From the NCBI RefSeq assembly GCF_900102215.1, contig NZ_FNBG01000005.1:62001-126000 (forward strand): a stretch of DNA of 64,000 nucleotides. The letters are read 5' to 3'. The translations under genes and the position numbers were made by a program. Positions within the stretch are counted from its first letter, which is position 1. Every line of letters starts with the position of its first letter. Shown here one piece after another: positions 45,176 through 53,929 of the stretch. A model generated the notes under the pieces. It had not been told where the DNA came from, ran no database searches, and saw only the letters and a program-made list of their open reading frames with translations. The stretch comes from Fontibacillus panacisegetis. GTDB taxonomy: Bacteria; Bacillota; Bacilli; Paenibacillales; Paenibacillaceae.

Positions 45176-46429
45176 TTATAAATGACGGTTTCTTCGTTGA
45201 TTTTTTGGGTGATGGGTAGCAGATTCTTTGATTACAACGGATTTCGTTCTCTCCTGTTTGACCGGAAGAGAGGAATCACGAGAAATGCTAAGCACGATAC
45301 CCATAGCAACCATCATAACGAGCAGGGAAGATCCCCCGTAGCTGATAAACGGGAGAGTAACTCCGGTAATTGGAATCGTTCTGGTTACTCCGCCGATATT
45401 CACGAAGGCTTGAATGGCGATCAGTCCCATAATACCAACACCCATTAAAGTTCCGAATGGACTGGAGCATCGCAAGGAGACTAGCAATCCCCTCCATATG
45501 AAATACATATAGAAGAGCAGAAAAATGATCGTTCCAATAAATCCAAACTCTTCGCCGATTACTGAGAAAATAAAGTCATTATATGCATTTGGCAAATAGT
45601 GGAGTTTCTGAATACCTTGTCCGAAGCCTGTGCCTGTTACCCCTCCATGTCCAATAGCAGTTAGCGATTGAATAAGGTTGTAGCCAGTATGCTGCGGGTC
45701 TTCCCAAGGATCAATGAACGCTTTAAAACGGCCTATTTTATAATCGTTACTAGCAGCTGCAGTCTCGGATGGGTTTATTTTGTCCCATAGTGCTCCGGCT
45801 CCCATCACAATGCTCGCTCCTAGGACGAGGAGGGCGATTGATCCCAAAATATGCTTCAAATTTGCCCCTCCGGCAAAAATAATAAGCCCTGCTGTTGCAA
45901 CAAGAATAAGGCAGGAGCCAAGGTCAGGTTGAAGCATAATAAGACCGGCGACAAAGCCGACGATGACCATTACTGGGATATAGCCTGTCCTTAGGTCACG
46001 GAAACGCTCGCCTTTTTTGGAGATGAGCGCGGACAAGTACATTATCGTAGTTATTTTTGCAAGCTCTGTTGGCTGAATACCAAGTGTTCCGATTTTGAAC
46101 CAACTGGCAGCACCATTGATCTTGTCAGCTACAAAAGGGACGATTATCAGCATCAATATAGCCAAAAGAAATACAGGAACAAACAATTTCTTGAATTTCT
46201 CATAAGGAATATTCATGGTGATGAACATCCCTAGCAGACCGATCCCTCCGAAAATAACTTGGCGTCTGGTAAAATATAACGGATCATAATCAAAACCTTT
46301 GTTAACCAGGGCGATACTGGAGCTGGAGCTGAACACCATGATGATTCCGAAACCCACCATTAATAGGGTAAGGATGAGAAGCTGGAAATCGGGAGTTCCG
46401 CGTTTAGTCCCTTCTTTGCTGTCTTTCAT
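45176..46429 (-). CDS. ftsW: FtsW/RodA/SpoVE family protein
   Basis: Septal peptidoglycan glycosyltransferase partner of a class B PBP. 417 aa with about ten membrane segments; it shows the SEDS signatures (GFIGTIIFLLFYMYFIWRG and the C-terminal ITGVTLPFISYGGSSLLVMM). FtsW, RodA and SpoVE share these motifs, so FtsW is favoured by the ylaN neighbourhood. It follows yugN with 12 bases spacing. Confidence 0.88.
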   Translation of the reverse strand: MKDSKEGTKRGTPDFQLLILTLLMVGFGIIMVFSSSSSIALVNKGFDYDPLYFTRRQVIFGGIGLLGMFITMNIPYEKFKKLFVPVFLLAILMLIIVPFVADKINGAASWFKIGTLGIQPTELAKITTIMYLSALISKKGERFRDLRTGYIPVMVIVGFVAGLIMLQPDLGSCLILVATAGLIIFAGGANLKHILGSIALLVLGASIVMGAGALWDKINPSETAAASNDYKIGRFKAFIDPWEDPQHTGYNLIQSLTAIGHGGVTGTGFGQGIQKLHYLPNAYNDFIFSVIGEEFGFIGTIIFLLFYMYFIWRGLLVSLRCSSPFGTLMGVGIMGLIAIQAFVNIGGVTRTIPITGVTLPFISYGGSSLLVMMVAMGIVLSISRDSSLPVKQERTKSVVIKESATHHPKNQRRNRHL

Positions 46430-46441
46430 GTAGATTCCTTC

Positions 46442-46783
46442 TTACGCCTCAAGTAATTGTTTCAATTCTAACAGCTTCTTGTTAGCAGTCTGCATAACAG
46501 ATGCGGGAATTTCAGATTCATATTCTAATCCGTGAGGAAAAGTGGCCCGCCCCATATAGACCGCTTCAATAGCCAGAATGGTGTCTGGACGCTCCAGTTT
46601 GCCTTCAATGGCACGTGTGTTTATGCGAAGGAAGTATTCATCATTGTTGAATTCAATTTTATAATCGTATGTAGCACGGTAATATTCCCACTGCCAGCGA
46701 ATAAAACCAACTTTCTCAGCTGTTTCGTCCAAGTAGGCCAAATCGCTCTTCAATTCATCTAAGCCCGTATTCTCAACAATCAT
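46442..46783 (-). CDS. yugN: YugN-like family protein
   Basis: 113 aa. The start ATG 46781-46783 follows AGGGAGGC. The N-terminal IVENTGLDELKSDLAYLDETAEK and the YFLRINTRAIEGKLE and PHGLEYE segments match YugN-like proteins. Function unknown. It is transcribed towards ftsW and probably co-transcribed with it. Confidence 0.8.
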   Translation of the reverse strand: MIVENTGLDELKSDLAYLDETAEKVGFIRWQWEYYRATYDYKIEFNNDEYFLRINTRAIEGKLERPDTILAIEAVYMGRATFPHGLEYESEIPASVMQTANKKLLELKQLLEA

Positions 46784-47042
46784 TTATTGAATGCCTCCCT
46801 TAAAATTGTAATTCTAGGTTCGATGTTGATATGCTGTCAGTGTCAATTTGTGAACAAAGGATGACTTTTTGAATAAACTTAAAGTTCTCTTCCCATGATA
46901 TTATGTTTCTATCACTTGTGCAAGCATGTGGAAACCTTGGAAGAGTAGGTTGTCATGCGATATTGCCGCTTTTTAATTCGTATTCGCTCTATCACATTTC
47001 TGATACAATGGAACAATAATGGAAATAAGGAAGTGGGATGGA

Positions 47043-48206
47043 ATGGAACTGGAGTTACTCAAAACACTATTTCCTAATATGGTTGAATGCAGGCGATACT
47101 TACATCGCCATCCAGAGTTGTCGTTTAAGGAACAAGAGACCTCTAAAATGATAGCTTCTAAACTTGAACAACTGGGCGTGCAGAGCCTGACCGGAATCGG
47201 AGGGTATGGGGTTATCGGCAGAATTCGTGGAGCATTGCCGGGCAAGACGGTTGCGCTTCGTGCTGACATGGATGCATTACCGATTCAGGACGAGAAGAAT
47301 GTGGACTATGCGTCGCAAGTTCCAGGAGTAATGCACGCTTGTGGTCATGATGGGCATACGGCAATCCTTCTGGCAGTAGCAGAATATTATAGTCACCGGA
47401 GAGAACAACTGCGCGGAGAAATTGTTTTTATTTTTCAGCCTGCTGAGGAGGTATTTCCTGGGGGAGCTATGTCTATGATCAAAAGTGGGGCTCTGCAGGA
47501 TGTGGATGTGATTTATGGTATTCATTTATGGACTCCAATTCCTGTAGGAACATCGGCATGTTCACCTGGACCAATGATGGCATCTACGGATGAATTTATT
47601 ATAGATATTCAAGGGCGGGGCGGTCATGGAGGAATGCCGCATACTGCCGTAGATAGCGTAGTAGCTGCATCATCTCTGGTTATGCAATTACAAAGTATTG
47701 TTAGCCGATCGGTAGACCCGCTAGATCCTGCTGTGGTAACAATAGGTTCCATACAAGGCGGGACAGCGCAGAATGTTATTGCAGACCGCTGCCGCATTGC
47801 TGGTACTGTAAGATGTTTTAACGAGGAGACAAGAAGTTTTATTCGAGACCGGATTTATGCATTGGCAGAAGGAACCGCAGCGGCTTACGGAGCTGAGGCG
47901 ATAATCAACTATACGATGTCGTATCCGTGTCTAGTTAATGATAACGAAGAGTTCCATCGTTTTTATAACGTGGGAGCGAACAAAGCTGGCTTGGTTCCGG
48001 AAGTCACGCCTAAAATTATGCCTGCAGAAGATTTTGCTTATTACTTGCAGCATGTTCCCGGCTGCTTTATGCTTGTTGGTGCAGGCAATGAGAGTAAGGG
48101 AATCCTTCATCCACACCATCATCCTAAGTTTGATATCGATGAGGAAGCAATGCTTTATGGAGCGTGTCTGCTAATCTCGATGACAGAATCCTATCAGAGC
48201 AAATGA
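47043..48206 (+). CDS. M20 family amidohydrolase
   Basis: Dinuclear zinc hydrolase of the IAA-amino acid/hippurate hydrolase and N-acyl-diaminopimelate group. ATG 47043 is chosen because it follows AAGGAAGTGGG and starts near the typical KTLFPNMVECRRYLHRHPELSF; ATG 47019 is upstream. 387 aa. Metal ligands lie in HACGHDGHTAILL, EVFPGGA region (catalytic Glu in QPAEEV), IHLWTP and the C-terminal HHHPKFDIDE. Dimerisation/lid domain in the middle. Substrate is not decided. Confidence 0.88.
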   Translation: MELELLKTLFPNMVECRRYLHRHPELSFKEQETSKMIASKLEQLGVQSLTGIGGYGVIGRIRGALPGKTVALRADMDALPIQDEKNVDYASQVPGVMHACGHDGHTAILLAVAEYYSHRREQLRGEIVFIFQPAEEVFPGGAMSMIKSGALQDVDVIYGIHLWTPIPVGTSACSPGPMMASTDEFIIDIQGRGGHGGMPHTAVDSVVAASSLVMQLQSIVSRSVDPLDPAVVTIGSIQGGTAQNVIADRCRIAGTVRCFNEETRSFIRDRIYALAEGTAAAYGAEAIINYTMSYPCLVNDNEEFHRFYNVGANKAGLVPEVTPKIMPAEDFAYYLQHVPGCFMLVGAGNESKGILHPHHHPKFDIDEEAMLYGACLLISMTESYQSK

Positions 48207-48261
48207 TCTGTATAAAAGTTTCCTGCCTATGGAACTCTATGTTCCAAGGAGGGATTTAGAG

Positions 48262-48687
48262 ATGAGAACTGTTAGTGAAATTATGACACATGAGGTTGTT
48301 ACGGTTACACCTAAGGATAATGTATATGAAGTAGCTGTCAAAATGAAACAGCATGATACAGGCTTTATTCCAGTGGTAGAGGAAGGCAGCGACAGGCTTA
48401 TCGGCGTTATTACGGACCGTGATTTAGTTGTTCGGGGTATTGCTGAGAAACGACCCAATTCTACTGCGGTTGAAAATGTAATGACAACAGGGATTAGAAC
48501 AGCTTCCCTCGATACTTCAGTGGACGAGGCGGCTGAACTGATGGCTGATCAGCAAATACGCCGTTTGCCAGTAACTGATGGAGAGCGGTTGATCGGGATC
48601 GTATCGATTGGTGATTTGGCGACGCGGAATATTTATGCAGATAACGCAGGAGAAGCTCTATCGCAAATTTCAGAGCAGATCCATTAG
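48262..48687 (+). CDS. Two-CBS-domain protein
   Basis: 141 aa from ATG 48262 after AAGGAGGG; GTG/ATG 48229 upstream is rejected. Two tandem CBS motifs: VSEIMTHEVVTVTPKDNVYE...LIGVITDRDLVVRG and VENVMTTGIRTASLDTSVDE...RLIGIVSIGDLATR. Binds adenosyl ligands in relatives. No catalytic domain. It precedes the helicase operon by 80 bases, with a terminator between. Confidence 0.88.
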   Translation: MRTVSEIMTHEVVTVTPKDNVYEVAVKMKQHDTGFIPVVEEGSDRLIGVITDRDLVVRGIAEKRPNSTAVENVMTTGIRTASLDTSVDEAAELMADQQIRRLPVTDGERLIGIVSIGDLATRNIYADNAGEALSQISEQIH

Positions 48688-48707
48688 TGTATAATAATTT
48701 AGATGGC

Positions 48708-48746
48708 AAGAAGTTCGCAGGCATATCTGGCGAACTTCTTTATTTT
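48708..48746 (+). terminator. Rho-independent terminator after the CBS gene
   Basis: AAGAAGTTCGC / GCGAACTTCTT stem, then TATTTT. The upstream in-frame ATG 48703 of the helicase lies beside this stem, so the helicase start is placed at 48769. Confidence 0.7.
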
Positions 48747-48768
48747 GATACGAAGGGGAGACGGGTTC

Positions 48769-50463
48769 ATGAATACAGCTGGAGCTTGCATTGTGCAGCG
48801 TGACTTCACGGTGCTGCTGGAAAAGGATCATCCTGGCTTTCAGCTTGCCCGCGGATATTTAAACCTTTTTGCTGAAATGATCAAGACGCCTGCCCACTAT
48901 CATACATATCGAATTACACCGCTATCGTTATGGAATGCTGCTGCAAAAGGAACGACGGCGGATGAGATTATAGAGTCGCTTCGCTTAATATCCAGGTGGG
49001 ACCTCCCGAGCGGGGTTGTTGCTGATATAAAAATGTGGGTGAACAGGTACGGTGCATTAAAAGTGTATTCCTTACCATATGAATCGGATTCGTTATGCTT
49101 GGAGTGCTACACTCAAGATGCTAATGTACTACAACAGCTGGTGAGCGAAGGGAAATTGGATAGCAGCTTCAAATGGGAGTGGATGGATGAACGCCATATA
49201 CGCTTTCCGATCCGATATAGAGGGTTACTAAAGCAAGGGTTAGCCCGCTCAGGGTATCCTGTTCAGGATGAAGTTGGTTATCATCGTGGACGGGAGATGT
49301 CTTTTGGTCTGCGTTCTGTGCTGCCCGAAGGACGTCTCTTTGCGCTACGTTCCTATCAGAGAGAGGGGGTCGAGGCATTTGCTGGAGAGCAAGGGCATGA
49401 TGGGGGGAACGGCGTACTGGTATTGCCTTGCGGTGCAGGGAAAACCGTCATTGGCCTGGGCGTTATGGACAAATTTCAATGCGAGACCCTCATTTTGACC
49501 TCAAATGTAACTTCTGTGCGGCAGTGGATTTCAGAGATTTTGGACAAGACGACACTAACGTATCAGGATGTAGGCGAGTATTCTGGAGAGAAAAAAGAAG
49601 TACGGCCAGTAACAGTTTCTACGTATCAAATATTAACCCATCGAGGCAGAAAAGAAGAAGGCTTCAAGCACATGGGGCTTTTTAACGAGCGGGATTGGGG
49701 ACTAATAATTTATGATGAAGTGCATCTTCTTCCTGCACCTGTATTCCGTGCTACCGCAGACATTCAGGCAACTCGCAGATTGGGGCTGACAGCAACCTTA
49801 GTGAGGGAGGATGGCTGTGAGCGAGACGTGTTCTCTTTAATTGGCCCTAAAAGGTATGAAGTTCCTTGGAGAAATCTAGAGGAGAGTGGATTCATTGCGC
49901 AGGTGGAGTGCCAGGAGGTTCGTATTCCTATGCCTTCCGAGTTGCAGGGATGCTACATTCAGGCTGAGGGTCGAGAGAAGTTCAGAATAGCAGCAGAAAA
50001 TCCGTTGAAAATTAACGTTTTGCAGCGATTAATACAGCGTCATTCTGGACGTCAGATTTTAATAATTGGACAGTATTTGGATCAACTCCATCGTGTAGCA
50101 GAAAAATTAAATGTGCCGCTCATTACCGGCAGTCTGCCGCAACAGGAGAGAGCCAGACGTTATCAAGCCTTCAGAGAAGGGGAAATTCCAGTGCTGGTCG
50201 TATCCAAGGTAGCTAACTTCGCAGTAGATCTGCCTGATGCATCGGTGGCAATTCAAATATCGGGGAGCTTCGGCTCGCGTCAGGAAGAAGCACAGCGGCT
50301 TGGTAGAATATTACGCCCTAAAGCAGATGGCAGCGGTGCTTACTTCTATACATTGGTGTCAGAAGATACTCGAGAGCAAGATTTTGCGATGCGAAGACAG
50401 ATGTTTCTGGTAGAGCAGGGTTATGATTACTCGGTAAAAATCGAAAGGGGAGAAGGTGCTTGA
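48769..50463 (+). CDS. XPB/Rad25-like DNA helicase
   Basis: 564 aa superfamily 2 helicase. ATG 48769 follows GAAGGGGAG. The N-terminal ~190 residues carry the XPB damage-recognition-like region. Walker A is LPCGAGKTVIG (~222-228), DEVH is IIYDEVHLL (~314), motif III LGLTATLVREDG, motif VI QRLGRILRPKADG. XPB homologues are 3'-5' helicases in nucleotide excision repair and transcription. The downstream partner gene overlaps by four bases, suggesting a dedicated complex. Confidence 0.85.
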   Translation: MNTAGACIVQRDFTVLLEKDHPGFQLARGYLNLFAEMIKTPAHYHTYRITPLSLWNAAAKGTTADEIIESLRLISRWDLPSGVVADIKMWVNRYGALKVYSLPYESDSLCLECYTQDANVLQQLVSEGKLDSSFKWEWMDERHIRFPIRYRGLLKQGLARSGYPVQDEVGYHRGREMSFGLRSVLPEGRLFALRSYQREGVEAFAGEQGHDGGNGVLVLPCGAGKTVIGLGVMDKFQCETLILTSNVTSVRQWISEILDKTTLTYQDVGEYSGEKKEVRPVTVSTYQILTHRGRKEEGFKHMGLFNERDWGLIIYDEVHLLPAPVFRATADIQATRRLGLTATLVREDGCERDVFSLIGPKRYEVPWRNLEESGFIAQVECQEVRIPMPSELQGCYIQAEGREKFRIAAENPLKINVLQRLIQRHSGRQILIIGQYLDQLHRVAEKLNVPLITGSLPQQERARRYQAFREGEIPVLVVSKVANFAVDLPDASVAIQISGSFGSRQEEAQRLGRILRPKADGSGAYFYTLVSEDTREQDFAMRRQMFLVEQGYDYSVKIERGEGA

Positions 50464-52295
50464 TTCAGCATATATTTACTCGCTTTGCGGGGCTTCCCTT
50501 CAAGCTACAAAACCTTCAGGATTCCTCATTCGGAGCTATATGCGGAGCGGATCTGCTGGCTGAGGTTCCAGAGCTGCTTCGCAGCGGAAGGCTTGCTTCA
50601 ATTAAAAAGGTGTGGGGAGAGCGTCTCTATTACATTCCGGCTGATGTGATTCCGCTAGTATGGAAAGAGCTTGAGCCCACAGAACAGGTTCAGCAAGATG
50701 AACATAGGGTTACATTGCATCGTGCAGCCAAGCTTGGTCTTGCATTTGATATTTTCAAGACATTGGCTTGGATAGGCCGTCATGGATTAAAGCTAACATC
50801 CAAGGGGACGATCCATCAGAGATCACTTGGTAAACTGAATGAGCTTTTATTTTTGAGTGATGACGACGTAAACGGACTAGCACTTCGATATCCCCATCAA
50901 GATGCCTATAGAGCACCGCTGGCAATTGTGCTGGATATGATCATGTCGCTAGGATTGATCAACAAGCAAAGAGCAGGCTGGAGTCTCAATACCGAGTCAT
51001 TAACGGCATGGCTTGGATTGACTGCTCAAGAGATGAATGCAGTGTTGTTTAGGGAATTGCTGCTCAGATATGCGCCGGACAATGTTCCGATTCAACATTT
51101 TGTGCACAGATTGATTTTACCGGATTTAGAAGTAGGCAGTTGGTACAATTTGCCCGACCTACTGCTTTCTATGCATGAGCAAGGGATGATACCGGAAGTG
51201 CTGTCACAAGAACAGATAAGCTGGATGGAGAGCTGGCTGACAGCGTTGTCTGGTTTCGGATGGATTGATATGGGCACGACCATAGATGACAGGATCGTAT
51301 TCAGATGGCAGACAAAACCCGATTTATCACTTGTTAATATTGCTGAAGAAATAAGCAGCTCAAAGGTGGAAGTGTCATCAGCATTCCAAGGGATGATTTT
51401 TGTTCAGCCTGATTTTGAACTATTGGTTCCACCGGATGTGTCTTTCTTGCTTCGTTGGGAGCTTGAAGCCTTTTGCGAGAATATAACGGTTGATACAATG
51501 TCACTCTATCGCCTGACTCGAAACAGTGTTGCTCTTGGAGCAGAATGTGGACGATCACCGGAGATGATATTGAATCTGCTTCAGAAGTGTTCCTCAGGTG
51601 TGCCGGATAATGTCAGGCTGGCTCTTGAGCAATGGGGCAGAGAGATGGGGCGAACCCTGCTGGAAGAGAAGCTGCTGCTTCGGTGCAGTGATTCTCAGGC
51701 TGCAGATACGATCTCATCAATTACTTCTTTGGTGGGCATAATTGAAAGGATTGGTCCGCTTGATTTCATTGTAAGTAACGATCATGAAGATAAGGCGAGG
51801 AAGGCGCTGGAAGAGATCAGGCTATCACCGCCGAAGCGAAGAACAGAGGGACTGGATGAATCGGAATATCCAATATTGGAACCGTCGCAATTAATAGAAG
51901 GGGTTACTGCTTTTACTAAGGCTTCGAATCAACATGGATGGATTTTTAACGGTAAAGATACCCACTTCTATGAACCGGATACTACGATCCCGGATTTTGA
52001 AGCTTTATTTCCGGGACTTCGTGACATTCCTCCGATGTGGGTCAAGGAAATGAGAAAGTATCATGATTCTACGGCTCGTAAAATTGTGGAGCAGGCGATT
52101 CAGTGGAGAGCCAAAATAAAGCTGTCCATCGGTGGAGAAATTATGCTGTGCATACCTGAAGGAATTCAAGGTGGAGAGAAATGGAGTTTGAGTGGCCGTT
52201 TATTTAGGGATACCGACGACTATAAAGAGGGAGAAGGGGTTGTTTTGTCACCAGATGATTGGGCCGAGCTGGGGCTTGTTTTACCGGAAATGTGA
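50460..52295 (+). CDS. Helicase-associated partner protein (XPB_N/Helicase_C_3-like)
   Basis: 611 aa starting at TTG 50460 (GGGGAGAAGG upstream), overlapping the helicase stop by 4 bases. No ATP-binding motif. The middle, FVQPDFELLVPPDVSFLLRWELEAF, matches the helicase XPB subunit N/C3 family that accompanies bacterial XPB. The rest looks helical and winged-helix-like. Inferred to bind the helicase and DNA or RNA polymerase. Probably not an independent enzyme. Confidence 0.75.
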   Translation: MIQHIFTRFAGLPFKLQNLQDSSFGAICGADLLAEVPELLRSGRLASIKKVWGERLYYIPADVIPLVWKELEPTEQVQQDEHRVTLHRAAKLGLAFDIFKTLAWIGRHGLKLTSKGTIHQRSLGKLNELLFLSDDDVNGLALRYPHQDAYRAPLAIVLDMIMSLGLINKQRAGWSLNTESLTAWLGLTAQEMNAVLFRELLLRYAPDNVPIQHFVHRLILPDLEVGSWYNLPDLLLSMHEQGMIPEVLSQEQISWMESWLTALSGFGWIDMGTTIDDRIVFRWQTKPDLSLVNIAEEISSSKVEVSSAFQGMIFVQPDFELLVPPDVSFLLRWELEAFCENITVDTMSLYRLTRNSVALGAECGRSPEMILNLLQKCSSGVPDNVRLALEQWGREMGRTLLEEKLLLRCSDSQAADTISSITSLVGIIERIGPLDFIVSNDHEDKARKALEEIRLSPPKRRTEGLDESEYPILEPSQLIEGVTAFTKASNQHGWIFNGKDTHFYEPDTTIPDFEALFPGLRDIPPMWVKEMRKYHDSTARKIVEQAIQWRAKIKLSIGGEIMLCIPEGIQGGEKWSLSGRLFRDTDDYKEGEGVVLSPDDWAELGLVLPEM

Positions 52296-52400
52296 AAATA
52301 AGCTTCTAGTGCAAACCTCTTCTGCTTCAGAAGAGATTGTGGTATGATTGTTTCGTCTACCTAAGGGTAGAACATTTATAACAGAATCGAGTTGACATTC

Positions 52401-52853
52401 ATGAGCGTAACGGAGACCAACACGGTAGATATGGCCGAGCTGTTGACATACGCCTATGAATTAGGCGATATGATAAACAATTCTACTGCAGTTACAGATT
52501 ATTTATACTGGAAACGCCAGGTAGAATCAGATGATGAGGTTCAGGTCCTTGTTAAAAAGCTGGCAGCCAAGAAGGAACTGTTTGAAGAAACCGAACGCTT
52601 CGGACATTTTCATCCTAACTATCACGAAGCTAAGGATCAAGTGGCACAGGTTGAAAGCGAGCTTGAGCAGATTGAATCGGTAAGAAGATTCAAGGCTGCG
52701 GAGAAGGAGCTTGATGACATTTTGCATCAGATGTCGGAAACCATTGCATATGCAGTGTCCGATACGATCAAGGTTCCAAGCAATGATCCTAATCCAAGCG
52801 GTGGTTGCAGCAGCGGAGGCTGTGGAAGCGGTGGCCAATGCAGCTGCGGTTAA
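52401..52853 (+). CDS. ylbF: YlbF family regulator with Cys-rich tail
   Basis: 150 aa from ATG 52401; no strong ribosome site is seen (TTG 52392 is another option). Helical YlbF domain (DMAELLTYAYELGDMINNST, then [11 protein letters not shown]-type helices). YlbF, YmcA and YaaT form a complex that carries iron-sulfur clusters and regulates sporulation, biofilm and RNase Y processing in Bacillus. The C-terminal tail holds four Cys in a Gly/Ser-rich setting (GGCSSGGCGSGGQCSCG), fitting cluster or metal binding. It pairs with ylbG. Confidence 0.85.
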   Translation: MSVTETNTVDMAELLTYAYELGDMINNSTAVTDYLYWKRQVESDDEVQVLVKKLAAKKELFEETERFGHFHPNYHEAKDQVAQVESELEQIESVRRFKAAEKELDDILHQMSETIAYAVSDTIKVPSNDPNPSGGCSSGGCGSGGQCSCG

Positions 52854-52937
52854 ATTTTACCAGTGGCTCAACCGGATTGTAATGCTGCAGGTGTCGTCAC
52901 CAGATGACATACAGAGAGGACAGAACGGAGGGAAAAC

Positions 52938-53201
52938 ATGTTTCCGGAACGTACAGGCTATATTATTTGGGTAAGTGATCTGAAAGCGGCAAGGAATTTG
53001 GAGAAGTACGGGAGCGTGCATTATTTGTCCCGTCGAATGCATTATGTCGTCATGTATGTTAATGCAGATCGTGCAGAAGATACGATAAAAAATATTCGCA
53101 AGCTCTCTTATGTTCGAAAGATAGAACGTTCATTCCGTAATGAGATTAAAACAGAGTACTCAAAGGATACTGAAGACAAGACAAGATACTACGGTCTGTG
53201 A
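52938..53201 (+). CDS. ylbG: YlbG family protein (DUF2129)
   Basis: 87 aa from ATG 52938 after GGAGGG. Pattern of the family: ERTGYIIWVSDLKAARNLEKYG, then MHYVVMYVNADRAEDTIKNI. Function unknown. It lies directly after ylbF, as in Bacillus, and precedes a strong terminator. Confidence 0.88.
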   Translation: MFPERTGYIIWVSDLKAARNLEKYGSVHYLSRRMHYVVMYVNADRAEDTIKNIRKLSYVRKIERSFRNEIKTEYSKDTEDKTRYYGL

Positions 53202-53247
53202 TACATCTTATCGGGAAAAAAGATTAATCGAATAATGCCATTATAGA

Positions 53248-53273
53248 AGCGGCTGATCCAGCCGCTTTTTTTT
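53248..53273 (+). terminator. Rho-independent terminator of ylbFG
   Basis: AGCGGCTG ATC CAGCCGCT followed by a run of T. Confidence 0.85.
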
Positions 53274-53398
53274 CTATTTTCATTTCACAAAGGTTTTACT
53301 TTATCATATAAAGGTTATCTTGTAGATTGAAAGGACATATTGTAATATAATAGGTAAAAATACTTAGTTAAAAAGACCTATAGAGTGTGAGGTGCGGC

Positions 53399-53836
53399 AT
53401 GAGGGACAAGGTTACAGAGCGGTGTGGGACATACGATGATTCCCATGTCCTATTAGGCAACAAAAGAGTTGCTGATATCGTTATAACCAACCATGCCAAA
53501 ATGAGATATAGTGATCGGATAGAACGGAATGATGTCGAAATAGGGCAAATTGCGAGCTGGGTATGGGAGTGTCTGAAGGAAGGACGAATTACGCCTTATT
53601 ATCGGAATGGCGAGGACGTTTATCTTATTGATGATGATCTGGTAATGGTTGCCGAGTTTGCATCAATGAACTCAGAGCTAAATTCTGAAGGAATGCCTCT
53701 GGATCGGATGATCATCGTAACTTTTTTGGGCCGAATGTCGGAAACAATGGAGCTGCGTGATTTGAAATCATATTATTCATGGCTCCGTCATTCGAGACGT
53801 TCGACATTGCTGAAGAACAGTCGGAAACGAAGATAA
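53399..53836 (+). CDS. Uncharacterised 145-aa protein
   Basis: ATG 53399 with GAGGTG close upstream; GTG 53387 is an alternative. Sequence (NHAKMRYSDRIERNDVEIGQIASWVWECLKEG..., VYLIDDDLVMVAEFA, MIIVTFLGRMSETMELRDLKSYY) is alpha/beta and soluble with a basic C-terminus. The DDDLVMVAEFA/IIVTFLG strands look like a compact beta sheet, reminiscent of toxin or RNase folds, but no family was recognised and no antitoxin-like partner lies next to it. Confidence 0.6.
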   Translation: MRDKVTERCGTYDDSHVLLGNKRVADIVITNHAKMRYSDRIERNDVEIGQIASWVWECLKEGRITPYYRNGEDVYLIDDDLVMVAEFASMNSELNSEGMPLDRMIIVTFLGRMSETMELRDLKSYYSWLRHSRRSTLLKNSRKRR

Positions 53837-53849
53837 CGCAACAAGAGAG

Positions 53850-53878
53850 GCATGTTCTGCGTGGGACATGCTTTTTTT
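53850..53878 (+). terminator. Rho-independent terminator
   Basis: GCATGTTC / GGACATGC stem followed by seven T. Confidence 0.8.
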
Positions 53879-53929
53879 GTATGCTCTGACATGCTATTGT
53901 AGGTGTTAGAGAAGGGGAGAGTGATCAGG

